Shown here one piece after another: positions 35,615-43,799 of a DNA stretch of 52,501 bases. Location of the stretch: contig JAOZHB010000052.1 in the NCBI GenBank assembly GCA_026015035.1, positions 1 through 52,501 on the forward strand, written 5' to 3'. The stretch is from Candidatus Bathyarchaeota archaeon (GTDB lineage: Archaea; Thermoproteota; Bathyarchaeia; RBG-16-48-13; GCA-020355125). A program made the translations under genes and the position numbers. The notes beneath the pieces were generated by a model. That model did not search any database. It worked only from the letters and a program-made list of their open reading frames with translations, and was not told where the DNA came from. Numbering within the stretch: position 1 is the stretch's first letter; each line of letters begins with the position of its first letter.

Positions 35615-37429
35615 ATGAAAAACAACAAAATACTTTTGACTCTAGCCATTTTCATTTTCACGTTCACAACCTCCATGATATACCCTCTTCAGCAGGCTAC
35701 TTCTAGTTCGAATGATGAGAAAAGAACATTCAACCACATCGTTCTTGTAACTTATGATGGCGCCAGAAAGTATTGGGTTGACGCCTTAATGGATAATGGG
35801 ACACTGCCGTATCTTGCTTCCCTTCGTGACGAGGGCGCGGAAACCACGTTACGTATCACTGATCACCGCCCAAGCACTGACCCAGGAATGGCTTGTATGG
35901 AGTCGGGTTATGGACCAGACGTTACTGGCATTGACAGCAATTATTTCGCTTCACATCTGAAGCCTTCGATACCTGAAGGATTGACCACGACGGAACGAAT
36001 TAAAGCAGTCTACGGCGCAGCGTGGAAGACGGCTCTGGTCATGCCCTGGACCCAAGACACCGTGAATGTGACAGGTACCCGGGACTCGACCTTTTGGAAT
36101 CAGCGGGAGGAAACGGATTACTGGTTTTCATCCGAGAACGTCACGTGGTCAGAAAACGATCAAAACGTTTGGAAGAACGCGTTAAGCTTCAGTGACGCCC
36201 TGTTACGAGCCAATTACACCGCTTATCAGGCGGCTGGATTCATCCGGAGCAACTACGCCAGTAATTTTTACGTTCGCACTCACTTCGTCGAACCCGACTA
36301 CGCAGGGCATGTATACCGGGAAACCGTGGACAACCAGATTTCTCCCCAATACGAGCAGGGACTGATCGAGTGTGATGAGGCACTGGGCCTCATAATTGAT
36401 GCCCTTAAAGACACGGGAATATATAATGAGACGGTGATACTGGTCTCGACGGATCACGGGTTTAAGGGAATCGGACACGGACCACCAACATATCCCTTTG
36501 GGGATCCCGACGTGACGGAAACGTGGTTCATAAGCAATGACCCTGAGGTCACCAACGATTTGGGGTGGGGGTTACAAAACGATATTTCCCCCACGTGCCT
36601 TGGGCTGGCAGACATTGACCCTTCAGAGTTTCAGCCTTTTTATAACGTAACCTCAAAGGCGCTACCTCTATGGGAAGCAAACCTCGTAAACCGGGAGATG
36701 ACACCCCCGTCGATCTCTGACGTGTCATATCCTGAAAGCGTTTCCGAAGAAGAAGCCTTCCATATCACAGTGGAGGTTCAAGATCAATCCGGAATCAGCG
36801 TTGCCCAAATTCGACACATTTACGGAACCATTTGGCGAACGGGAAGCCTAATCCTGGAGAGTGAAACCGTGTACCGAGGGTCGTTGGGGCCGTTCGTCGA
36901 GGGAACTGAAGTGAGATGGTATCTTCAAATTGTGGATAACTCCACAAGCCTAAACATGGCATATTACCCTGAAGACAGAACGGTTCTCACCTACACCGTA
37001 ACAGAACCGGTATCGGTTGACGCTGTCCCCCCTATCATCTCCAACATGGAATATTCCGAGCAAGTCATGAGTGGCCAGACTTTTACTCTTACAGCTACCA
37101 TCCAAGACGAGTCGGGAATAGCTTCTGCTGAACTATACTTTAGCTTCAACTCAGAGTGGAACGTTCAGGAGTTGGTTGAGGTAAGTGAAGGCCGTTATGA
37201 GGGAGACATGGGACCCTTTGATCCCGGAACACAAGTACGATGGTACATCAATGTAACAGACACCTCTGCCAATCACAACACTGCGTTCTATCCACCCGAT
37301 ATGGAACCCCTTATTTTTACAGTGAAGACGGAGGAGAATCCAGTTCCCCTGGAATTTCTTATCATTGGAGGGACGTTGGTAATAATAGTCGTGGTCGCGA
37401 TAGCTTATTGGTATAAAAAGAGACGATAA
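35615..37429 (+). CDS. Secreted alkaline-phosphatase-fold enzyme with two repeated beta domains and C-terminal anchor
   Basis: This 604-residue protein has a signal peptide (LLTLAIFIFTFTTSMIYPL), then an alkaline phosphatase superfamily domain (about residues 38-360): LVTYDGARKYW (metal Asp), DHRPSTDPGMACMESGYGPDVTG (likely nucleophile Ser or Thr) and VSTDHGFKGIGHG (Asp-His metal ligands). It fits the phosphodiesterase/nucleotide pyrophosphatase group. Two roughly 100-residue repeats follow, each starting PPxIS and ending in a WYxxVxDxS segment, like Ig-type domains. The end is a membrane span and KKRR. Several N-x-S/T sites suggest glycosylation outside the cell. Its gene is divergent from the importer operon with only 85 bases between. 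Confidence 0.87.
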   Translation: MKNNKILLTLAIFIFTFTTSMIYPLQQATSSSNDEKRTFNHIVLVTYDGARKYWVDALMDNGTLPYLASLRDEGAETTLRITDHRPSTDPGMACMESGYGPDVTGIDSNYFASHLKPSIPEGLTTTERIKAVYGAAWKTALVMPWTQDTVNVTGTRDSTFWNQREETDYWFSSENVTWSENDQNVWKNALSFSDALLRANYTAYQAAGFIRSNYASNFYVRTHFVEPDYAGHVYRETVDNQISPQYEQGLIECDEALGLIIDALKDTGIYNETVILVSTDHGFKGIGHGPPTYPFGDPDVTETWFISNDPEVTNDLGWGLQNDISPTCLGLADIDPSEFQPFYNVTSKALPLWEANLVNREMTPPSISDVSYPESVSEEEAFHITVEVQDQSGISVAQIRHIYGTIWRTGSLILESETVYRGSLGPFVEGTEVRWYLQIVDNSTSLNMAYYPEDRTVLTYTVTEPVSVDAVPPIISNMEYSEQVMSGQTFTLTATIQDESGIASAELYFSFNSEWNVQELVEVSEGRYEGDMGPFDPGTQVRWYINVTDTSANHNTAFYPPDMEPLIFTVKTEENPVPLEFLIIGGTLVIIVVVAIAYWYKKRR

Positions 37430-37439
37430 GGAATACTCA

Positions 37440-37446
37440 TTTTTTT
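37440..37446 (+). terminator. Poly-T after the phosphatase-like gene
   Basis: Seven T residues start 11 bases after the stop codon. A TATA-like GATATATACAC follows at about 37457-37467 and probably serves the next gene. Confidence 0.55.
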
Positions 37447-37497
37447 ATAGGTAAGAGATATATACACAGTTCGCTTAGAAAAGTATGGTGGCATATA

Positions 37498-38634
37498 TTG
37501 AGAAAAAGGAATGCAACACTATTTCTTCTCGGTTTACTGACACTGGCACTAGCTACCACTGCGATAGCATCGACAGGTAACGCGACATCGAAACTCAAGA
37601 TTGTTATAGATCTCTCCCACGGTCAAGGCCCGGCAGATGGAAACTGGACGGGAAACAAGCTAGAAGCACTCCACGCAGACTTTGAGGGAAACCTCTCCGT
37701 AGTCAAGGGTTATGAAGTGGTCTGGGCAACAAATCTCACTGAATCCGTGCTTGCAGACGCTCAATTCCTGTTCCTCGGCTCTGTTTACGGCAAGAATCTA
37801 TCCGACGTCGAGGTACAAGTTATTGTCAATTGGTTCCAGCAAGGTGAAAAGACAATCTGGGTTGGAACGGATAGCGACTACGGTGGAGCCAGGTACATCG
37901 TAGATAACACCAACCGGGTTCTACGGGCCATTGGCTCCAAGATTCGAGCAGAGCCCACGTCGGTGGAAGACCCCTTCTCCAATTGTGCAGGCGCGTATCG
38001 GGTAAGAGCCAACGTATCCAATACGGAGGACGCGGAAGTCGCTGGAATAGTCGCAGGAGCGAATGCGTCGAATGGCGTTCTCTTCCACGGTCCAACCATC
38101 TTATACGGCTTCGTCGATGGCGTCGCTGTATCCCTGGAAACGACGACGGTTGAAAACGTGCATTGGGTAATGAAGACAGGGCCTAGTGGAATTGTAGTCG
38201 ACCATGACATCACCATAATGCCTCCCGTCGCGCATGCTGACGGGCAGGAAGGAAGCTTCGTCATCATGGCCGTGGAGAAATACGCGGGACCCAACGAAGA
38301 CTGTAAAATCATCGTCACAGGCGAAAACCCCTACGGCGGCTACCAGCCCGGCTTTTCCTCCGAATACTATGGCTATCCCCTTGACGGCCCAACCTTGGTC
38401 ATGAACGCGGTGGACTGGGGCGTAATGGTGGAATCTGCGTCAGACAAAACGATGAATGAGATAAGCCAACTGGAGTCAACGATAGCCACGCAGGCAAGTG
38501 AAATCAGCACATTGGAGACAACGATTACGGGACTGGAATCGGATCTTGCAGGTTTACAAACACTGCTTTACGCGGCCATTGGACTAGCGATCATCGGCAT
38601 ACTAATTGGGGCGGTCGGCGTCTTTAAAAAATGA
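37498..38634 (+). CDS. Secreted GATase-like/DUF4350-like protein with coiled coil and C-terminal membrane anchor
   Basis: This 378-residue protein starts at TTG with GGTGG upstream. It has a signal peptide (LFLLGLLTLALATTAIAS), then a Rossmann-like domain (LKIVIDLSHGQGP, AQFLFLGSVYGKNLSD, IVNWFQQGEKTIWVGTDSDYG) resembling the class I glutamine-amidotransferase-like fold of DUF4350/GldG-type proteins. A coiled coil (about residues 315-350, SQLESTIATQASEISTLETTITGLES) leads into a membrane span (LLYAAIGLAIIGILIGAVGVF) and KK. I see no complete catalytic triad, so it may bind ligand or protein. Function is unknown. It follows the phosphatase-like gene and precedes another membrane protein. Confidence 0.78.
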   Translation: MRKRNATLFLLGLLTLALATTAIASTGNATSKLKIVIDLSHGQGPADGNWTGNKLEALHADFEGNLSVVKGYEVVWATNLTESVLADAQFLFLGSVYGKNLSDVEVQVIVNWFQQGEKTIWVGTDSDYGGARYIVDNTNRVLRAIGSKIRAEPTSVEDPFSNCAGAYRVRANVSNTEDAEVAGIVAGANASNGVLFHGPTILYGFVDGVAVSLETTTVENVHWVMKTGPSGIVVDHDITIMPPVAHADGQEGSFVIMAVEKYAGPNEDCKIIVTGENPYGGYQPGFSSEYYGYPLDGPTLVMNAVDWGVMVESASDKTMNEISQLESTIATQASEISTLETTITGLESDLAGLQTLLYAAIGLAIIGILIGAVGVFKK

Positions 38635-38670
38635 AGTTAAAGGTGTTTCTCGCTAAACTCCCCATTCCCC

Positions 38671-38677
38671 TTTTTTT
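38671..38677 (+). terminator. Poly-T after the coiled-coil surface protein gene
   Basis: CCCC followed by TTTTTTT lies 37 bases beyond the stop codon. It probably separates this transcript from the next gene. Confidence 0.55.
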
Positions 38678-38831
38678 CGACCCAACAAACCAAGGAAAAG
38701 CAAGGGAATTCAGTTTTTAAGGGCCTCATTCACTCTTAATTCATAAGCTTAATACGGGATTACGGGTAAACCCCTTGTACAGGAAGAAATATATGAAACT
38801 GCAAGTAGGAACTCTACGCAGTGAAAAAAAG

Positions 38832-39245
38832 ATGAACACGAAAATTCCTTTGGCAATCCTCGTAGTTTTAACCTTACTAACCCAAATAACAGTGGTGCAT
38901 GGACAAGGCTCGGATGTCGACGTGCCGTCTCTAATCACTTCGTTACTCACAAGCCCCACCGTCCTCATCACCTTCTTCATTCAATTTGCCCTTGGAATAG
39001 GTCTTGGCTACTTGTCGATAAAAGTCGCAAAATACCTTCTGGCCTTATTAGCCATCTTCATCGTTGGAGTGCTCTTAAATATTTGGCACTCGGCAAATCT
39101 TCAAGACATGGTGGCTGGCCTGAGTCTTCAATGGTCAAAAGTGTATCCCATGATTCAAGCCCTCATCGTCCTCGTGGGATTGACGACAGTGCTACCCATC
39201 ACCTTAGGGTTCATCATAGGCTTCGTGGTGGGACTGCAAAAATAA
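38832..39245 (+). CDS. Small four-span membrane protein, possibly FUN14-like
   Basis: The track ORF starts at a TTG (38775), but the ATG at 38832 gives a normal signal or first span (MNTKIPLAILVVLTLLTQI) and places a TATA-like AAATATATG at about 38788 at the right distance for a short leader. An ATG at 38793 is the alternative. The 137-residue product has three further hydrophobic segments, including FFIQFALGIGLGYLSIKVAKYLLALLAIFIVGVLL and a C-terminal pair with TLGFIIGFVVGLQK. The glycine-rich G-x-x-x-GY-x-x-x-K segment is reminiscent of FUN14 proteins, but I am not sure. No function is assigned. An AGCT motif follows. Confidence 0.7.
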   Translation: MNTKIPLAILVVLTLLTQITVVHGQGSDVDVPSLITSLLTSPTVLITFFIQFALGIGLGYLSIKVAKYLLALLAIFIVGVLLNIWHSANLQDMVAGLSLQWSKVYPMIQALIVLVGLTTVLPITLGFIIGFVVGLQK

Positions 39246-39264
39246 ACAACAGTCACAACTCATT

Positions 39265-39272
39265 CTAGCTAG
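39265..39272. repeat. CTAGCTAG motif downstream of a membrane protein gene
   Basis: An AGCT-family palindrome lies 20 bases after the stop codon at 39245. Confidence 0.6.
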
Positions 39273-39489
39273 AGATGAACAGACGATCCAGCAATAAAGG
39301 AAACGCGTCCAGGACCTCTAGACTGGTTGCCTTCTTCAATGTCGTGGGCTGGGTAACTGTTTCATCGCTCCCAGATTCTCGGGAAACATCGCAGTTGAAA
39401 CATATAATAGTAGTTGCTTCGCTTCTGTCCGCGTTTAGAGCTTTGACTTCAGTTCACTTCGCGAGAGTATTTTCTGAAGGCGGGAGAAG

Positions 39490-40383
39490 CTAGGCGTCTT
39501 CTCCTACTTGAGCCTTGGCGAGTTCTTCAGTCACAGTTATGAGTGCGCCGTGATCCAGATTGCCCCGTCCCGCAGCGTCACATGCTTCGAAGAAGGCTTG
39601 GGCGAGGGCTGTGGCTGGCAACGGTATCCCTAACTCCCTGCCTGCGATGAGGGCGTTCTTCAGGTCTTTGATGTGGAGTTTGATTCGAAATCCGGGTTTG
39701 TAGTTCCTCTTCAGCACTAGGGGAACCTTGGCGTCTAAAACGTTACTTCCTGCAAGACCCCCTCTCACGGCGTCATAGACTTTCTGAACGTCGAGGCCAG
39801 CCTTCTTCGCGAAGACCAAAGCCTCAGACATGGCTTGGAGATGCACTGCTACCAGGATCTGATTGGCCAGCTTTGTGAATTGCCCCGCTCCAATTTCACC
39901 CACCCGTACGACGCTCTTCCCCATGATTTGGAGGATGCCGTTTACCTCTTCGAATGTTGAAGCGTCTCCTCCGACCATGATTGCGAGGGTTCCTGCAACG
40001 GCCCCTGGTTCGCCGCCGCTGACGGGAGCGTCTAGCATTTTAAGATTCTTCTCCGTCGCTTTCTTCTCCAGTGCAATATCTACTAAAGGTGAAATACTGC
40101 TCATATCGATAATGATGGAGTCGGGTCGCGCGCCTTCCAAGACGCCCTCCTCACCGAGCATGACGGTTTCTACTTCGGGGGAATCGGGTAACATCAGAAT
40201 AATGATGTCCCCTCTGCCCGCGGCGTCTCTACAATTTTCTGCGGGTTCAGCCCCTGCCTGCACGAGGTCATCGACCTTTTCCTTAACGATGTCATAAACG
40301 ACGAGTTGGTGTCCCGCCTTGAGAAGGTTCTTGGCCATGGGCTTTCCCATGACGCCTAATCCGATGAATCCTATTTTTACCAT
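39490..40383 (-). CDS. 2-hydroxy-3-oxopropionate reductase-like beta-hydroxyacid dehydrogenase
   Basis: This 297-residue enzyme has the nucleotide loop IGFIGLGVMGKPMAKNLLKAGH (about residues 4-25), the substrate-binding DAPVSGGEPGAVAGTLAIMVGG (about 118-139) and the catalytic lysine in GAGQFTKLANQ (about 165-175). It belongs to the 6-phosphogluconate dehydrogenase/GarR/3-hydroxyisobutyrate dehydrogenase family and is closest in feel to tartronate semialdehyde reductase. The exact substrate is uncertain: 3-hydroxyisobutyrate or a short sugar acid are other options. Sugar-acid-type enzymes nearby support glycerate-like metabolism. Start ATG at 40383. Confidence 0.9.
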   Translation of the reverse strand: MVKIGFIGLGVMGKPMAKNLLKAGHQLVVYDIVKEKVDDLVQAGAEPAENCRDAAGRGDIIILMLPDSPEVETVMLGEEGVLEGARPDSIIIDMSSISPLVDIALEKKATEKNLKMLDAPVSGGEPGAVAGTLAIMVGGDASTFEEVNGILQIMGKSVVRVGEIGAGQFTKLANQILVAVHLQAMSEALVFAKKAGLDVQKVYDAVRGGLAGSNVLDAKVPLVLKRNYKPGFRIKLHIKDLKNALIAGRELGIPLPATALAQAFFEACDAAGRGNLDHGALITVTEELAKAQVGEDA

Positions 40384-40602
40384 GTTTGTCCCTCAGTTTA
40401 CACTTTTTAAGTCGTAAAGAGTATTTACGCGATTACCTTTTAAATACTTAGACGTTATTAGGGTTTCCTTCGTCGTTTCACACTTTTCCGAAATACAAGG
40501 TATTGTTCTAGAGTTATAATTTTGTCCTTGAGATGGGTTTCTAGGATGATGCGGATTTTAGAGGGCATTTACCTCATAATTGAAGCTTAGATCCATGAAT
40601 AG

Positions 40603-40610
40603 TTAGCTAG
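40603..40610. repeat. TTAGCTAG motif at the 3' end of the HAD gene
   Basis: The motif ends four bases before the last base of the minus-strand gene at 40614, immediately beyond its stop codon. Confidence 0.55.
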
Positions 40611-40613
40611 ATT

Positions 40614-41288
40614 TTATATGTAGCTCTTCGTTTTGAGGTAGAAGGGTAAGTCTTTTATGCTTTCAAGTATGTCGGTTGGGTTAGCTGCTTGGAGTTTTTC
40701 CCTGCTCTGAGTCCCTGTGAGAACCCCGATGGTGACTGCTCCCGCCCGTACGCCTTCTTCGACGCCTTTAAACGTGTCATCAACTTTCATAACCCTCGAT
40801 GGGTCACTCACGTTCAGGTGCTTCATCATCGCGTATATCATTGCAGGGTCCGGTCGACTTTTACCAACGACTTCTGAACAAGTCCAAAAATCTATCAAGC
40901 CGTTCTTTTCCCATCTCAAGTGGTTTATTATGGCCTTTGAAACTGCATAGGGGAAACCGCTTCCAACTGCCACGTATACGCCTAACTCATGAAGGAGGGA
41001 AAAGACTTCGCTTGTGCCCTCTATTTCACTGACTTTTGCCACGTTCTGTAAGAGGGCGTCAACGAAGAACGCGTATATTTCATCTGCTTTTGAACCTCCG
41101 AACTCTTTTATGACTGTCTTCTTGTCTCTACCTCGTTGGTCATTCAGAATATTCATTGGGATTATTATTCCGTGTTTTCTGAACGCGTCGTCGTAGCTTT
41201 TCAGAACTAGGGGTGTACCCCCAATCACGTCATTAACTGTTGTTCCTGCCATATCAAAAACTATCAGTTGTAATTTCATCATCTTCAA
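40614..41288 (-). CDS. Phosphonatase-like HAD hydrolase (PhnX-like)
   Basis: This 224-residue protein starts QLIVFDMAGTTVNDV (about residues 6-20), the D-x-A-G-T motif I that is characteristic of phosphonatase-like HAD enzymes, with VAVGSGFP (motif II region) and VVGKSRPDPAMIYAMMKHL (motif III lysine), then VMKVDDTFKGVEEGVRAGAVTIGVLTG (motif IV Asp pair). True phosphonoacetaldehyde hydrolase uses a cap-domain lysine to form a Schiff base; I could not verify it here. So this may hydrolyse phosphonoacetaldehyde or another small phosphate ester. The phosphonate reading connects loosely with the importer at 31-35 kb. The start is the ATG at 41288 or 41279. Confidence 0.86.
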   Translation of the reverse strand: MKMMKLQLIVFDMAGTTVNDVIGGTPLVLKSYDDAFRKHGIIIPMNILNDQRGRDKKTVIKEFGGSKADEIYAFFVDALLQNVAKVSEIEGTSEVFSLLHELGVYVAVGSGFPYAVSKAIINHLRWEKNGLIDFWTCSEVVGKSRPDPAMIYAMMKHLNVSDPSRVMKVDDTFKGVEEGVRAGAVTIGVLTGTQSREKLQAANPTDILESIKDLPFYLKTKSYI

Positions 41289-41417
41289 GCCTTCGATATA
41301 ATCTAGCGAAAACGTGTTAATAAGATTCTTGTAAGTTGAGTTCTGGCGTCTAGAATGATCTGAACATATTCAACGTAAATTCGCTCAAGGGTTGAACCTC
41401 GAAGGTTGAGAAGATTA

Positions 41418-41430
41418 AGTTAGCTAGCTT
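41418..41430. repeat. AGTTAGCTAGCTT motif in divergent gap
   Basis: This is one of few copies of the AGCT family lying between two gene starts (41288 and 41630) rather than at a 3' end. The gap 41289-41629 holds nothing else that I recognise. Confidence 0.6.
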
Positions 41431-41629
41431 CTGGTACGACGAAGTTTATTGTGTGTTCAGTATCTCTGTCAATATATGAATAGACGTCTTACTCCGATCG
41501 CAGGCTGTAGATGCATGGTAAGCCTAACAATTCAGTGTAGTGGTATCATTCTCTGAAAGGCGGTCATCTTTTTAACAAGCCTCACCCGTTTTGATATTTG
41601 AACACGGTGTTGGGGTGGATGGAGTGGGA

Positions 41630-42361
41630 ATGAGGTTAATAGATGGACATGTTCATATGGGGAACAATAGGCAAACGAAATACTACACACTTGATGAGGT
41701 GTGGAGGGACCTTCACGCGGCTGAGGCGGATGGCGCGTGCATCTTTGCCTTCCCCGAAGATATGTATCGAAGTGTGAACGTTGCGGAGGTTAGAGTCAAG
41801 GCAAATGAATATGTCTTAGAGGTGTCGAAAACATCGCGAAACCTCTACCCCTTCTACTTTGTGTGGAACGACTATCTCTTACCAGATAACTTGGAAGCGT
41901 ATCGAGGCATCAAGTGGCACCGACACGCCGACGAACCGAGGTATGACTATGATGACCCGAAATGCTTTGAGATTCTTGACCGCATCACGGAGCTCAGACT
42001 TCCTGTGCTCATTGAGGAAGAGTTTGAGAACACGGTTCTCTTTGTTAAGCGAAACCCAGCGTTGACCGTGATCATTCCCCACGTGGGGAGGGCCAACGGG
42101 GGCACCGAACGAATGGAGGTCTTCTTCGATAACCCAAACATCTACTTCGACACTGCTGTAGCCCCCTTCGAGTCCATCAAGTACATACTCCAAAAAGTGG
42201 GTCCTGAAAGGATTATTTTTGGTTCCGATGTCTCCGGCACGAGAACGCCATTCTTCAACTTCCCTAAAGTGGAACGGGACAAGTTACGAAAGCTCGATCT
42301 CGACGATGAGAGCATGCAACTCATCTTCGCTGGCAACATCGAAAGGCTTGTCAAGGCATAG
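41630..42361 (+). CDS. Amidohydrolase-family metal-dependent hydrolase (TIM barrel)
   Basis: The track begins at TTG 41591; the ATG at 41630 starts MRLIDGHVHMGNN, the usual position for this family, giving 243 residues. IDGHVHMG is the HxH metal motif on strand 1. Later FYFVWNDYLL, VIIPHVGRANGG (metal histidine) and IIFGSDVSGTRTPFFNF (final Asp on strand 8) follow amidohydrolase-2 order. These enzymes hydrolyse or decarboxylate small organic acids. The adjacent enolase-family dehydratase and D-aminoacylase suggest a catabolic role, but the genes are not tightly spaced. Substrate unknown. Confidence 0.87.
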   Translation: MRLIDGHVHMGNNRQTKYYTLDEVWRDLHAAEADGACIFAFPEDMYRSVNVAEVRVKANEYVLEVSKTSRNLYPFYFVWNDYLLPDNLEAYRGIKWHRHADEPRYDYDDPKCFEILDRITELRLPVLIEEEFENTVLFVKRNPALTVIIPHVGRANGGTERMEVFFDNPNIYFDTAVAPFESIKYILQKVGPERIIFGSDVSGTRTPFFNFPKVERDKLRKLDLDDESMQLIFAGNIERLVKA

Positions 42362-42451
42362 AGTGCAGGTTAGGGACCTCCTCTAACTTTACATAAGCGG
42401 GGTCCACACCCGTTCTTCCTCCCAAGAATAGGTTCACTAGCATAATTCAGG

Positions 42452-42462
42452 ATAGCTAGTTA
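42452..42462. repeat. ATAGCTAGTTA motif downstream of amidohydrolase
   Basis: This diverged member of the AGCT family lies about 90 bases beyond the stop at 42361. Confidence 0.45.
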
Positions 42463-42553
42463 CACGTTTTTGGCGTGTTTCGAGAAGAAGATGAATTGAA
42501 GACATTTAAGGATATGAAGTCTATTTATCTATTATATGAGGGGTGTGAAGGAT

Positions 42554-43702
42554 ATGAAGATCGTAGATGTTGAGACTATTGTTTTTAAGTATAGGTCCAG
42601 AAGGCAACATGATCTTGCAGGGCACTCCCATCCAGCTCCAGGGCACGACGCGCTTCAGACCTTGACTGTGGTCGTGACGGATGAAGGGGTTAATGGGTAC
42701 TGCTTCGGGGGAAGCAAGGAGATAAATGACCGCATCGTTAAACCCGCGTTGTTGGGTAAGAATCCGCTGGATCGAGAGAAGATCTGGCAGATGTTCTATC
42801 GTCGGCTTCAGGCGTCTCGCGGAGGACTTAATGATAGGCAGCTTGCCATAGTCGATATGGCCATGTGGGATTTCGCTGGACGCTACTTGAATCAACCCAT
42901 ATGCAAGCTTCTCGGAGGTTATCGGGAAAAGGTGTGGGCCTACGCAAGTACCATGTGTGGAGATGAGATGGAGGAGGGATTAAACACGCCAGAGGCATAC
43001 GGGAGATTTGCGGAACAGCTGATCAAACAGGGATACACGGCCATTAAGCTTCATACGTGGATGCCGCCCATCGAGTGGGCGCCAGATCCAAAGAGGGATG
43101 TTGCGGCTTGCAGGGCCGTCAGAGAGGCCGTAGGAGACGATGTACCGCTCATGCTTGACTGCTATCATGGCTACAATCGGGAGCAGGCCTTGTACATAGG
43201 CAGGGAGCTGGAGAAGCTTAACTTTTACTGGTTTGAGGAGCCGATGGATGAACACAACATAGCGTCCTACGTTTGGCTCGCCGATAAACTCGATATTCCC
43301 GTGGTGGGCCCTGAAACGGCGGAAGGAAAGATTTGGACGAGAGCCGAGTGGATCGTGAGAGAAGCAGCAGACATCATTCGGGGGGGAGTGGGTGACAACG
43401 GTGGAATCACGCCGTTGATGAAGACGGTGCACTTATGCGAGGCTTTCGGCGTGCGACTGGAGATTCATGGGGGTGGTGCAGGGAATCTTCAGGTACTCGG
43501 CGCGATGGGGATTCCCGGTGAATTCTATGAGCGGGGGCTATTCCACCCCAACTACGATTATGAGAGCGTGACGCCATGGCTGAAGGAGGTCATTGACCCC
43601 GTTGACCGCCAAAGTCACGTGCACATCTCTCAGAAGCCGGGACTGGGTATGGAGATTGACTGGGACTTCATCGAAGAAAACACAGTAAAATCAAATAAAT
43701 AA
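42554..43702 (+). CDS. Enolase-superfamily dehydratase/racemase (mandelate racemase subgroup)
   Basis: The track starts at ATG 42536; the ATG at 42554, preceded by GAGGGGTGTGAAGGAT, starts MKIVDVETIVF as in homologues (382 residues). An N-terminal capping domain is followed by a TIM barrel with AIKLHTWM (about residue 167 of the track ORF, where K-x-K is usual but K-x-H is seen), metal ligands in LMLDCYHGY (Asp), WFEEPMDE (Glu) and VGPETAEG (Glu), and EIHGGGAG (possible catalytic His). It most likely dehydrates an acid sugar such as a gluconate, galactonate or rhamnonate. It is ten bases from a CG-alternating run. It may act with the GarR-like reductase. Confidence 0.9.
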   Translation: MKIVDVETIVFKYRSRRQHDLAGHSHPAPGHDALQTLTVVVTDEGVNGYCFGGSKEINDRIVKPALLGKNPLDREKIWQMFYRRLQASRGGLNDRQLAIVDMAMWDFAGRYLNQPICKLLGGYREKVWAYASTMCGDEMEEGLNTPEAYGRFAEQLIKQGYTAIKLHTWMPPIEWAPDPKRDVAACRAVREAVGDDVPLMLDCYHGYNREQALYIGRELEKLNFYWFEEPMDEHNIASYVWLADKLDIPVVGPETAEGKIWTRAEWIVREAADIIRGGVGDNGGITPLMKTVHLCEAFGVRLEIHGGGAGNLQVLGAMGIPGEFYERGLFHPNYDYESVTPWLKEVIDPVDRQSHVHISQKPGLGMEIDWDFIEENTVKSNK

Positions 43703-43711
43703 CAGAAGCTG

Positions 43712-43721
43712 GCGCGCGCGC
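43712..43721. repeat. GCGCGCGCGC run after the dehydratase gene
   Basis: Ten bases of alternating GC start ten bases after the stop codon, similar to the runs near 17667 and 18285. Confidence 0.6.
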
Positions 43722-43799
43722 TAAGGGAAAACATTTTAGTCGTGTAAAACGATATGTATTCAGACCTTTTTCACTCGTGGTAAGGAGAGAACCACATTT

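Noticed and set aside
39275-39493. 72-residue plus-strand ORF
   Set aside because: It overlaps the end of the reductase gene on the other strand and has no recognisable features.
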